Source of the DNA: Ipomoea triloba
Taxonomy: Eukaryota > Streptophyta > Magnoliopsida > Solanales > Convolvulaceae
Reading direction: 5' to 3'
NCBI RefSeq assembly: GCF_003576645.1
Contig: NC_044918.1
Coordinates: 22,314,452 to 22,378,451 of the forward strand
Length of the DNA: 64,000 bases
The position numbers and the translations under genes are program-made. A model generated the notes under the pieces. That model was not told the origin of the DNA. It did not search any database and saw only the letters and a program-made list of their open reading frames with translations. Position 1 is the stretch's first letter. Every line of letters begins with the position of its first letter. Shown one piece after another: positions 34,821-45,904 of the stretch.

Positions 34821-35595
34821 GCTCCTTAGGTGTGGCAGTGCGGCTGTTTTTCAGCCATTAGATGACAACAAGTCATCAAATCAACGCGCAATATATATGT
34901 GTTACAATACACACCATTCTACATACTAAAATGCACCATATGACAGATAAAATACATCATTACACACTATAACCAAATGCACCTATTCACTTAAAATTCA
35001 TCAACATAAGTAATAATAAAACGCATCATTCTACGTATTAAAATTCACCACAACGTGCCTCATGTCAGATTATAAACATGCACTAGTTACACATATTATA
35101 AAACATGTGCTAAAAATATGCATCATTCTACGTATTAAAATGCACCACAACGTGTGTTAAAATGCACAATTCACTTATTGAAAATCGACATCTCATATTA
35201 TAAACATGCACTATTACACTTATTAGAAAACATGTGTTAAAATACATACCATTCTACGTATCAAAATGCACTAGAGGACGAATTAAGACACACCATTCCA
35301 CAACATAGTTACACATCATTCTACGTATGAAAATGCACTAGCAGATGGATTAAAACACACCATTCTATAACACAGTTAATGTACCAACATACGTAATAAA
35401 ACGCACCACAGCATGTATTAAAACGCACCACGCCATGTACTAAAATGCACCATTTCAATTTACACAATATAGATACTAAAATTACAATAATACCCCCACT
35501 TAACATACGCGAACTACAATTGCCACCATACGATTAATCCAATCAAACGACATAGATGCAATCGCACAACCGCATGCATGGGAGCTCACTGCCGC

Positions 35596-35597
<2 letters not shown>
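34821..35597. mobile_element. (TA)n-bordered element with ACACCATTCTACGTA repeats, copy 3
   Basis: Left GCTCCTTAGGTGTGGCAGTG, right end reverse complement AATGCGGCAGTGAGCTCCC. The interior is about twenty degenerate units around ACACATCATTCTACGTATTA and AAATGCACCA. TTTTCAGCCATTAGAT and ATCAAATCAACGCGCAATAT are shared with the next element. TA tracts border both sides. Confidence 0.65.

Positions 35598-35670
<73 letters not shown>
35598..35670. repeat. (TA)36 microsatellite
   Basis: A pure TA tract between two related elements. Confidence 0.95.
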
Positions 35671-35674
<4 letters not shown>

Positions 35675-36430
35675 ATGATCAGGTGTGGCCTGATCATGAG
35701 GTGTGGTCATGCGACCTATTTTCAGCCATTAGATCATATCAAACATCAAATCAACGCGCAATATATATATGTTACAGAACACACCATTCTACGTACTAAA
35801 ACGCACTAGAGGGCCGATAAAACACACCATTCCACACAATATACCAAGACGTACTAAAACGCACATATTCACTTAAAATTCATCAATATACTTAATAAAA
35901 CACATCATTCTACGTATTAAAATGTACCACAACGTGCCTCATGTCAGATTATAAACATGCATTATTACACTTATTAGAAAACATGTGTTAAAATACACAT
36001 CATTCAATGTATTAAAATGCACCAGATGACGGATTGAAACACACCATTTCACAGCACACTTATTAGAAACACGTGTTAAAATACACACCATTCAATGTAT
36101 TAAAATGCACCAGACGACATATTAAAACACACCATTCCACAGCACAGTTACACATCATTCTACGTATGAAAATGCACCAGCGGATAGATTAAAACACAAC
36201 ATTCCACAACACAATTAATGCACCAACATACGTAATAAAACGCACCACAACATGTATTCAAACGCACCACACTTTGTACTAAAATGCACCATTCCAATTC
36301 ACGTAATATAAATACTAAAATTACTATAATAACCCCACTTAAACATACTCGAATTTCAGTAGGATTAATGAAATTGGACGGTGCAGATTAGGCCGCATGA
36401 CCGCACCAGAGCTCACCGCCACATTTGAAC
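35671..36430. mobile_element. (TA)n-bordered element, copy 4
   Basis: Homologous to copy 3 over most of its length (AATCAACGCGCAATATATAT, AACACACCATTCTACGTA, GCACCACAACATGTATT). Left GATCAGGTGTGGCCTGATCA, right end ACCGCACCAGAGCTCACCGC. A long TA tract follows on the right up to the gap. Confidence 0.65.
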
Positions 36431-36437
36431 AAAAAAA

Positions 36438-36517
<80 letters not shown>

Positions 36518-36952
36518 NNNNNNNNNNNNNNNNNNNNNNNNNNNNNNNNNNNNNNNNNNNNNNNNNNNNNNNNNNNNNNNNNNNNNNNNNNNNNNNNNNN
36601 NNNNNNNNNNNNNNNNNNNNNNNNNNNNNNNNNNNNNNNNNNNNNNNNNNNNNNNNNNNNNNNNNNNNNNNNNNNNNNNNNNNNNNNNNNNNNNNNNNNN
36701 NNNNNNNNNNNNNNNNNNNNNNNNNNNNNNNNNNNNNNNNNNNNNNNNNNNNNNNNNNNNNNNNNNNNNNNNNNNNNNNNNNNNNNNNNNNNNNNNNNNN
36801 NNNNNNNNNNNNNNNNNNNNNNNNNNNNNNNNNNNNNNNNNNNNNNNNNNNNNNNNNNNNNNNNNNNNNNNNNNNNNNNNNNNNNNNNNNNNNNNNNNNN
36901 NNNNNNNNNNNNNNNNNNNNNNNNNNNNNNNNNNNNNNNNNCCACCGTCAAA

Positions 36953-37038
<86 letters not shown>
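36431..37038. repeat. (TA)n tracts around an assembly gap
   Basis: TA dinucleotides at about 36441-36517 and 36961-37038. N fill 36518-36941. Frames of Tyr-Ile repeats here are artefacts. Confidence 0.97.
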
Positions 37039-37043
<5 letters not shown>

Positions 37044-37105
37044 ATCATATGTCGTGGGTTCAAGTCTCTCTAGAACCATTTTTCTTTATTTTAACTTTTT
37101 ATGGA

Positions 37106-37452
37106 TGAGTTAATACCATCTAGAATCCTCCAAGTATAGTGGTACGATTTTGCCACTTTTTTCCTAAATTTTTAAATTAATCACTCGTGGTCTTTCGACT
37201 TTTAAATTTTTACCATTTACGGTCCAAGTTAACCACATATGGTCTTTCAACTATCAAATTTTAACCACCCATGACCCTTCTAGGAGGATTGCGACTGGTT
37301 AAATTTTGAAAGTTGAAGGATCATATGTGGTTAACTTGAACAATGGGTGATAATAATATAAAAGTCGAAAGATCACGAGTGATCAATCTAAAAGTTTAGA
37401 ACTAAACGTGACAAAATTACTATACTCAAAGGATCTCATATGGCATTAACTC
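37106..37452. mobile_element. Mutator-like MITE with 9-bp target duplication
   Basis: TTTTATGGA lies at 37097-37105 and 37453-37461. The ends TGAGTTAATACCATCTAGAA and, reverse complemented, GAGTTAATGCCATATGAGA pair and continue through AGTATAGTNNNNATTTTG. The centre continues as near-palindrome (GGTCTTTCAACT ... AGTTGAAGGATC). Confidence 0.8.
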
Positions 37453-38339
37453 TTTTATGGACCGTCCTTGCATGTAAGTTGTAATTAAGGGAACTGTAGG
37501 TATATGACACTGATGCTCTCTAGCTAGCAGCTACCTGTTATTTATGACATTAATTGTGTAGGGTTGATTATATCGTCGATTGTGTGGTTCAGTCGGCTAT
37601 CAACGTTAGCTGCTTCGCACATTCAGATTTCAGATTATCAACTTGTCATTTGCTTTACTAAGCTTTGATGTGACATTAGATTATGCAAATTTACTGTATT
37701 TAGATAAAGAATCTAATATTGTTTCATTTCCTTTTCTCTTTCTACTTTTTTTGACAAATTGAAATGTACCTTTTTTTTTTTTTTTTTGAGAAATCAAATT
37801 GAAATGTACCTATATTATATAATTGCTTTGCTTATTATTTGAGTTAGACTTGTTGATTTGACGAATACAGTTAGTATATAATTTCAAAAAGAAAGGATTA
37901 AAATCAAAAGACATGGGTAAGGAAAGTCTAAGGCATGTCTCAGTTAAAAGACTTAATTGCTACAAGATAAAATAGACTGCTGACTAATATTAAAGGACTA
38001 AGAAAATGTTATAATTAAATACTTCCATCTTCCAAATATGATAATAGATTATAATTGTGTGTTGAGGCATTGAGTCATTGAGTCACCATAATTTACATCC
38101 TCCCAAATGCTCTGTCGAGCTAGAGTGTGGAGCCCCTTAGGGTTGGAGATTCAACTTTTTGGGAGAAGATTATAATTATGTGCACATGGCATGAATTTAT
38201 TATTCGATTAGTTAGCACTATTATTAATAAAGCCAATACTACATTGTAACGGAGTCAGTAGTACTAAAAAAAACACTAAGAAATTTAATACTAATTATGA
38301 ATAACATGTTTGTTACTTGCAAAAAAAAATATAAATTTG
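37453..38339. other. Intergenic DNA with a minimal poly(T) insert
   Basis: CAAATTGAAATGTACCT occurs at 37755-37771 and 37795-37811, bordering T16 plus GAGAAAT (37772-37794), a severely truncated retroposon like that at 8308. A SINE family-1 tail (ACTACATTGTAACGGAGTCA with AAAAA) lies at about 38250-38275. No gene. Confidence 0.55.
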
Positions 38340-38764
38340 GGAAAAAAAATGTAATACTTTTAATTAAAATGTAAAAGTATTATGAAGTACATTTTCTTTA
38401 AAAATATTACACGTTCCCAGTAACAAACACTTTATTCATGTTTAGTATTATATTTTTCAATATATATAAGTATTACATTTTCATTTTAATCTGACATGTC
38501 TCATCAATAAAGATCTATGAGATCATATCACACAAGTTTTTTCCTTAAAATAAATATTTATTCTAATAACAAATAACGATAATAAAATTTAGGTATGGTA
38601 TTTATAATGATAATAATTCACTAGAAATTAAATAATATATCATCATGACGGACAAATACAATGAGCGCATTCCTACTGCAAGGGCATGCACTCTCACACA
38701 AACGATCAAACATGACAACGAGCAAGACATTCCAAAGCATTATTGTAACATACATTTTCAGGTG

Positions 38765-38809
<45 letters not shown>

Positions 38810-38810
38810 A
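38340..38810. repeat. Dispersed repeat (partner of 29258) and a (TA)n tract
   Basis: See 29258-29392 for the shared words. (TA)n at about 38767-38805. No gene; a plus frame at 38645-38908 runs through the TA tract. Confidence 0.45.
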
Positions 38811-39457
38811 CAGATGACCAAAAACAATCATACAACAATAATATAATACTAGGGATCAAAAGTCGATGTTACGTTCTAAAAAAGATCAGAAGGACTAAAA
38901 GTGCTTAAAAGTGGATTACCACTATAAATCTTAGTCCAAAAATGAAATTATATATATATCCAACAGATTACGTAGCATGGGTATGTTTCTTTTTCTCTTT
39001 TTGTTTTCTCTTTTGCAATATTCTCACCCATTTCAAAACTTAGGCTTTTACTCAAAAGAGGTATCTGCTTTTGATAAATTTGGTTACATGCAACATAAAG
39101 AAATGTGGTCTTTTTGTAGGGGTAACAGTTGCCATTAACTTAGCTATATAGGTTTCTAGAAAAAAGTTTCCACTTAACAAAACGCCCGCACCATCCAATT
39201 TATCTAAAAAGTGATCTATTAATGTGACAAAAAAGATCGGGTAAAGAATGGTAAGAATTTCGCAACTCACATTCTGAGTCGTCACTCGTCACATACTGCA
39301 ACTTGAAATTTATGGAAGCTTCATCTTATTTGAATGAATTAATTAGTTGAAAAAAATGCAGGCCATTGGTAGGTTTTTATTATACTGATTGTTTAATTTT
39401 TCATTCAAGGTTGATAGTATACATTTTCACCTTTTTAGTCGCTAAATTATGAGGTTA
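38811..39457. other. Intergenic DNA, nothing recognised
   Basis: No supported gene or repeat border. Confidence 0.35.
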
Positions 39458-39855
39458 GGGGGTGTTTAGTTGGATGAAAAACATTTTTCATTGAAAAATA
39501 AATTCTTTGTAAAGGGGTGAGATTTTATTTTTCGTAAGGCTTAGGAAAAAAATAACATGACTGGACCATTTTACTCTTATAAAAGTTTCTTAATTACATA
39601 GGCACCTATTTATTCATTTATCTTTTTAGGGGCATATTAGTTTTTTTTTTTTAAATAAGGGGCATGCGCATATTAGTTTTTATATTCATTATTCCTTACC
39701 TTTCTAAACCTAAACAAACAATTGAATTCATATTTTCAGTAATTTCTTTTCCACGCCACCAAGCACACAATGAAATCCATTTTCCTGGAATTTATTTTTC
39801 ATGGAATTTCAATTCCATTTCCCTTCAAATATTTTTCAGCGAACCAAATGGGCTG
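39458..39855. mobile_element. Tourist-like MITE with TTA duplication, diverged
   Basis: TTA at 39455-39457 and 39856-39858. Left GGGGGTGTTTAGTTGGATGA; right end reverse complement CAGCCCATTTGGTTCGCTGA. Both continue into AAAAANATTTTT/AAAAATATTT. No coding capacity. Confidence 0.6.
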
Positions 39856-40230
39856 TTAGAGTGTGATTTGTGGGGGAGAATATAAATAGAAGGTGAAGTT
39901 TCGTTTCTAGCTCTAGTCAATTAGGATTTTATAGGCTAACAATAAATTTTAATAGAACAAGTTAATGAAATGAATGAAAATACTACTTCGTCAATAATTC
40001 AAGAACTAAAAATGATAATAGATATACAATTTGAATTCAAAAACTAAAAGTATAATTTCTCTTAAAAATTAACATTTTGTCGGTTAATAGTGAAATAACA
40101 CGTTTTTGATGTAGTATGTAAAATGCATGTCATCAAGATGTGGACAACAATTTGGTCCTTCAATTCTAAACCTCACAATTAATTATATAGCATGCCGCGA
40201 CCCACCAATTAAAAATAAATCAGTCATTAT
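39856..40230. other. AT-rich DNA, nothing recognised
   Basis: No supported feature. Confidence 0.35.
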
Positions 40231-40605
40231 ACTGTGGACCATGGATCATGGTTGATACTGCAGTTATATTAAACTAATACTGTAGTTGTATTGAACAGAT
40301 ACTGCAGTTGTGTTGAAAGGGAACTGCAGTTGCGCGGAACAGAGGTCGTGTCATCCGCCTAGAACTGCAGTTGTGTTGAACGGATACTGTAGTTGTGTTG
40401 AATGGATACTGCAGTTGTTTTGAAAGGATACTGCAGTTGTGTTGAATGGATGAACGACCTCTGTTCCGCGCAACTGCAATTTTCTTTCAACACAACTGCA
40501 GTATCTTTTCAACACAACTGCAGTATCCGTTCAACACAACTACAGTATCAGCCATGATCATGGTTCAAATTGCATTGTGGACCATGGTCCACAATATAAT
40601 TTGCG
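40231..40605. repeat. Inverted-repeat element with ACTGCAGTTGTGTTGAA minisatellite
   Basis: Ends ACTGTGGACCATGGATCATG and, reverse complemented, CGCAAATTATATTGTGGACC then ATGGTCC. The left half has seven or eight GATACTGCAGTTGTGTTGAA units; the right half has the complementary CAACACAACTGCAGTATC units. AACTGCAGTTGCGCGGAACA and its mirrored CTCTGTTCCGCGCAACTGCA show that the halves pair. Related to 30340-30810. Confidence 0.75.
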
Positions 40606-41230
40606 AAAATAAATGGTATAATTAGTAATAGTACAATTATTTAATTATAATAATGCTGTAAGCGACTAAGTAGCAAGGTGTGAAGGTGACATTTGGCAAT
40701 CATGTGGGATGCAACCACTAAAGAAAGGAAAAGAGAGAAATTAAAGGGTGGATTTTAGCTATAGGGATGGCGACTGTTCATTTGCCCAATTGATATTGAA
40801 ATCCGTGCAGTGGACTAAATTTATCACTTTTTTGTTCCTTTCATTTTCTAGTAGCATGATGATTATTGCGCTTTTCCCCCTACTCATCTTCCTTTCTCTG
40901 TGATGGTTAGTGCTTATTAATGGCTAATTAGTCCACATCTGATATTCTGATGTGCCATTAGAATTAAGCACCCCAACGTTAAAGTCCGAATAAGTGAGCG
41001 TAGTGCATCCATACTTTAAATGAATGGGGTAGTGCAATAATGAGCTAGAAAAATATCAAGTATTTTTATACGATTTTGAAAGGTAAGGAAAATTACATAT
41101 ATAATAGAGTTTTATAACATATTGTGGTGTGAAATAGATACTTTCACGGGTTGGATAAATGAAAGTATTAATGATATGCTTCCGTACGAATTGAAGTAGA
41201 TTCTTAGGAGATTCGGAGTATGATATAAGA
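40606..41230. other. Intergenic DNA, nothing recognised
   Basis: No gene or repeat border is supported. Confidence 0.35.
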
Positions 41231-41875
41231 AAGTGTTAGGGAAAAATCTCAATACCTGTGACAATGAAAATCACATACCCGGTACGGTGCACAAATACGA
41301 GACAATACCCTATAGCCCAAAAATAAATGTCAACACAAGAGACACACGATTTACGTAGAAAACTCCAAAATTACGGGACCATCACGAACAATATTTCCAC
41401 TATAATAAATCTTGGGTACAAAGTTTCAGGCTACCACACGAGCCAAACATCCAAAAATCATCAAATACAACAACTCTAAGCCAAAGACTTCTATTATGTT
41501 CCACATGCCTAAAAGGGATAAATCTCGTACTCAAAACATTCAACCACCACAAACAAGGTGAAAAGAATACAAATATTACAAGGATACCCAAAAGATTTCT
41601 GGAATAACCTCTCTAAAAAAGTATTTGATGAACGAACCATCCAAGAACCTGGCAAACCTCACGATAAAATAACAAAGAAATCTTCTACCTGCTGCATAAA
41701 AAGTTTCGCCGCTTCATGCACCCTTCTCTGCCGAATCCATCCATATATATATATATGGGAGAATAAACCCAAAAAAAAAAAAGAAAAAAGAAAGAAATTT
41801 GAATAGGTTTCCTATTTCACAGTTTAGGAATTGGTTTCACGTGCTGTCGCCTCACAAATCACAATTCTTAATCCA

Positions 41876-41950
<75 letters not shown>

Positions 41951-42026
41951 GGCTCAACAAAAATATATAGTGGATACAATTTGACTTAGTCCAAACTGAG
42001 TTATTTACCACATAAGAGGGAAGCCT
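41231..42026 (-). mobile_element. Putative 3' LTR next to a polypurine tract
   Basis: TGTTAGGGAAAAATCTCA at the left and GCCTAACCCA at the right could be TG...CA LTR ends. Directly right, GAATCTCCCCCTCCCG reads on the minus strand as a polypurine tract, as expected before a 3' LTR. It contains a (TAA)n(TTA)n inverted trinucleotide tract at 41875-41950. It does not match the putative 5' LTR at 43219, so they may come from different elements. Confidence 0.35.
41875..41950. repeat. (TAA)n(TTA)n inverted trinucleotide tract
   Basis: About nine TAA/ATA units switch at 41901 to about sixteen ATT/TTA units, making a self-complementary tract. Confidence 0.95.
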
Positions 42027-42051
42027 AACCCAACGAATCTCCCCCTCCCGA

Positions 42052-43110
42052 CTATGTGGAAGATATCGCCATCCCGGCGATAAAGCAACAATGCTCAAGT
42101 GACCTAACTTTCATTGGTCCACACACATCTGAATGTATCAACTCAAGTGGCTTTGACTTCTTTGAAGGAGGATGACTCACGAAAGAAACTATTCTCTGTT
42201 TTCCAGCCAAGTAGTAAACACATCTATCTAATCTAGCTTCTTTTACCCCAAAAAGCTTACTCTTCTTGGCAAGGTAATCAATCCACTTCACAATCATGTA
42301 GCCAAGTCGTTTATGCCACAATTCCGATGCACCTTTTTTTACTGCCACATTCACTGAACCACTAGAAATAGAATTTTGCAAAGAGTATAAGTTAGAAGAC
42401 TTGTTACCTCGTGCAACAACCAGTGAGCCTTTAGTGATTTTCCAATGTCCATCACCAAAGAAACAATAGAAACCATCATCATCAAGCTTTCATGCAGAAA
42501 TAAGATTCAATTTGATATCCGGTACATGCTTGACATTTTTAAGCACCAACTTTGTGCCATTAGTTGTCTTAAGGCAAACAGTACCAGTACCAATCACATT
42601 CACCTGACCATCATCACCCATTCTTAGCTCTCCAAATTCACCTAGTGTAAATTAAGTAAAGAATTCATTCCTTGGTGTAACATGGTAGGCTGCACCTGAA
42701 TCCACAATCCAAGTTGTCTCATGAAATGCAACGTTGATGACATTCTCATCCCAAACAAGTAAATCTGCTCTAACTGTTGCAACTTCAGTGTCATCATCTT
42801 TCTTGTCTTGCTTCATGTCCCTTTTCAACTTGAAGCAATATTTCTTGATGTGTCCTTTCTTGCTACAATAATGACATTCAATATCTTTGTACCTTGGCAT
42901 TGACTTGCTTCTGCTTTTATCTCTACCATTATGACCTTTTTCCTTGTTTCTCCCCCCTATCATCTGTAACCAAAGTATCTGACTAAGAAGTGAAAGTATC
43001 TTGAGATCTTCTTCTTACTTCTTCATTCAAGTGATATAACCAAATACACTTAGTGTAATGATCAACAAATAGAACATAATATTTGAAACCATCTACTGAA
43101 ATGTCAGAAG
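42052..43110 (-). pseudogene. Copia gag-pol fragments in scrambled order
   Basis: Minus-strand order from right to left: an integrase-core piece (YYVLFVDHYTKCIWLYHL, about 43090-43010), then gag zinc knuckle CHYCSKKGHIKKYC and protease WIVDSGAAYHVTP (42963-42655), then a GAG-pre-integrase piece ELWHKRLGYM and integrase start LELIHSDVCGPMK (42381-42100). Integrase sequence upstream of gag is the wrong order for one Copia element, so this is a rearranged or nested mosaic. Reverse transcriptase and RNase H are missing. Several frame breaks lie between the pieces. It cannot be active. Confidence 0.8.
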
Positions 43111-43210
43111 CGCTCCACCATAGCGTTGGTGTTTTCTGTAACAACAACCATTGATAATCGGTAAAAGGGGTGAGGAGAGGAAATAAAACTCGTGAGAGTG
43201 ATCAAGGCTC

Positions 43211-43432
43211 TGATACCATGTAAGAGAAATGATAAATAATGATTTACTATACATTGCTGAGAGAGGTTGGATACAATAACTAGTGTGTATGTACAGACCA
43301 GGAAAATATATAACAAATACAACAAGAATAGAAAAAGTGTAAATTACAATAACTAATCCTACTAAAGAATAACAAAGAAGTAAATTATCAATTATGAAGA
43401 TAGTCAGCAACTAATATATAGTATCTTTAACA
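43211..43432 (-). mobile_element. 5' LTR and primer-binding site of a Copia element
   Basis: GGCTCTGATACCA (43206-43218) is the reverse complement of the initiator-Met tRNA primer site TGGTATCAGAGCC. Directly right, TGTAAGAGAAATG ... ATCTTTAACA (43219-43432, 214 bp) has TG...CA ends, as expected for the 5' LTR of a minus-oriented element. No second copy is seen in the window. Confidence 0.65.
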
Positions 43433-44083
43433 AGGTACACTAAGTAGTAAGGTTAAAACCAAACAAAAAGGTGAATACAACATAATGGTAGATAGAAGAG
43501 TAATTTTCAAGAGATGAAAAAGAAAAATCTTCTTTATGAATTTGTTTTGTTTTAAATAACAAAATGCATGTAAATTAAATGGTATGTTCACCTTACTCCA
43601 ATTTTTTGGTATTGACTTGTAACTCAAGGAAGATATTACTAGCATAGGTAAGATGCTTAGAAATCTGGAAATCACAAAATGCACTAACATTTACAACCAA
43701 CAAACGCTTAGCTATAAGATGTCAAATAATGCAAGTTGAAATATGACAATATTCAATAGCCAATATAATATCTATGGAGTCAAAATTTAATGATTGAATT
43801 ATCTCTTTATTCAACGAATAATTCAAACACAAATATAAATAGAATTGAAGAATAAGAGAACAACAAACAACCTACTTGAGATAAATTTTCCTAAGTGCAA
43901 AATGATACCCTACTTAGAGTGATAAGTAAAAAAATACGTGAGTAACAAGAGAGGTGACTCATGTGAAAATCTAACATTTTGTGGTTGCCTTCGTTATTAA
44001 AGCACAAATTGGTTCAATTCACTGTTGCAATTGCGTGATGATAAATTACTTAGTGAATTTGCTCCTAATAGAAAAGAAAAGAT
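43433..44083. other. AT-rich DNA, nothing recognised
   Basis: No supported gene. Confidence 0.35.
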
Positions 44084-44570
44084 TGGACTAGAAGGATTAA
44101 ACTAACATTTCTCTCTTGCTCTCTCTTTATTTTTCTAGTTTGCTTATTTTATCTTGCATTCTGAATTTTCAAATAAAAGAGTATATGTGTTACAATCTTT
44201 GCTAATTAAAACTGAACAAGTCAAATACTTGTTCTCTCTATATTTTTCTAGTTTGCTTATTTTATCTTGCATTCTGAATTTTCAAATAAAAGAGTATATG
44301 TGTTACAATCTTTGCTAATTAAAACTGAACAAGATTGGACTAGAAGGATTAAACTAACATTTCTCTCTTGCTAAGATTGGACTAGAAGGATTAAACTAAC
44401 ATTTCTCTCTTGCTCTCTCTTTATTTTTCTAGTTTGCTTATTTTATCTTGCATTCTGAATTTTCAAATATCTAGTTTGCTTATTTTATCTTGCATTCTGA
44501 ATTTTCAAATAAAAGAGTATATGTGTTACAATCTTTGCTAATTAAAACTGAACAAGTCAAATACTTCCGT
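44084..44570. repeat. Complex local duplication
   Basis: TTTTTCTAGTTTGCTTATTT and TTATCTTGCATTCTGAATTT recur at about 44130, 44246, 44424 and 44468. ATTGGACTAGAAGGATTAAA recurs at about 44083, 44334 and 44374. AGAGTATATGTGTTACAATC occurs three times. The blocks overlap in a stepped way, suggesting repeated slippage or strand switching, not simple head-to-tail units. Confidence 0.85.
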
Positions 44571-45073
44571 TGCGATTATAAAGTTTTGTTTTTTAAAGAC
44601 TAATTAGTTAAGGTTTTAACATATAATTAGTCTATGATTTAGCAATAGATATTATAATTAATACATTTTTAAACTTTTAATGAAAAATTCTAATTCAAAA
44701 ATATAATGGTGTATGTATATGTAAACAAATCTTCCTATAACCAAAACTTAAACTGTTGGATCTCAATCACTTACTATTTTATTAAGTCACAATAATGCAA
44801 GAAATTTTCCATTCTACCAATATTAGGACAAATATAAATGTTAACTTGTTGCTCACCATGTTAAGTAAACTATGACTTTCTTGGCTAAACAACCATATAT
44901 AGTATAAATCATTTCTTTTTGTTTTTTCACTTTATAACGATTCTTCAAAACAACATAGCAAGCTCGATCTGTCCCAAGGGAGAGTAGTAGCTACTAGGTA
45001 GATGATTAATATTGACACTTTTGGATTTACAATTAAAGTTGAAAAGTAGTTGGACTTACTATATTGAAGAAGA
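44571..45073. other. AT-rich DNA, nothing recognised
   Basis: No supported feature. Confidence 0.35.
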
Positions 45074-45089
45074 GAGGATAGAACTACTT

Positions 45090-45209
45090 TTTTTTTTCTT
45101 TCTCAGTTCTACTAACTTTGTTACAATGTAGTATTATCCACTGAGGCTCGAACCCATCTCCTTCCACATGGGGTGCAACCGGGTGCCACTAAACCACAAA
45201 GTCATTAGC
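45090..45209 (-). mobile_element. Intact SINE (family 1) with 16-bp target duplication
   Basis: GAGGATAGAACTACTT lies at 45074-45089 and 45210-45225. The insert is 120 bp; on the minus strand it reads GACTTTGTGGTTTAGTGGCA (A box), GATGGGTTCGAGCCTCAGTG (B box), TACTACATTGTAACAAAGTT and a poly(A) tail. The perfect direct repeat marks it as a young copy. The head is tRNA-like but not a functional tRNA. Confidence 0.9.
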
Positions 45210-45345
45210 GAGGATAGAACTACTTCATACAATTAGTAGTTTAGTACAATATTTAATCTAGACCATGCATTTCTAAATCTGTTAGAACATTTATGCTACT
45301 ATACCTAAGCTGAGGATACTTAAGTTTCAAAATGACTGAATATAT

Positions 45346-45497
45346 AACGGTGTGGTTGAGTGGAAGGGACTCATTTGGTATGGAGTAACCTTAAATCTTC
45401 AGGCCAGCTGTTTCACCTAATAGAGATACGTATAATTTAGCCAGGGGATTAGTCACCGTGTTCGACGGTGGAAACCCTGACCTACACTAAAAAAAAG
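45346..45497 (+). mobile_element. SINE (family 4) with 15-bp target duplication
   Basis: AATGACTGAATATAT (45331-45345) and AATGACCGAATATAT (45498-45512) border a 152-bp insert. It begins AACGGTGTGGTTGAGTGGAA (A-box-like), has CACCGTGTTCGACGGTGGAA (B-box-like; also a short hairpin) and ends CTACACTAAAAAAAAG. It is unlike the other SINE families here. Confidence 0.8.
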
Positions 45498-45512
45498 AAT
45501 GACCGAATATAT

Positions 45513-45904
45513 TTGATTGATATCTTAGGTCACTTCATTAATTATATCATTTAGTTATACAAAATACAAAAATACATCGAAAATCAGAAGAATAAAACAA
45601 AAAATTAAGGGAAAAAAAAATACATCAATACAAACCTGATTCTATGCGGAGGACTCAAACCCTGTGGCATAAAAGCCTGCCAAGTAAGTGACCAACACTT
45701 TCAGGAGGAAAATAAAAAACAGTTCTGCCTCATGAGGTCCCTTGACATGGGTTAGTGAAATGGTTAGTGAACCTATTTCCCTCTCTCAACATGTGTGAGG
45801 CACCACAAACTCAACCTTGATATTAGTTATACATGTTTAATAAAGTAAATAAAGTAGTTAACAAAGAAATAAAATGATACCTGATTGTAGTAAGAAATGA
45901 TATT
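45513..45904. other. Intergenic DNA, nothing recognised
   Basis: No supported gene. ACTCAAACCCTGTGGCATAA... could be a tRNA-like relic. Confidence 0.3.

Noticed and set aside
36388..37113. Proteins of repeated Tyr-Ile through N
   Set aside because: Translation of (TA)n tracts and unknown bases.
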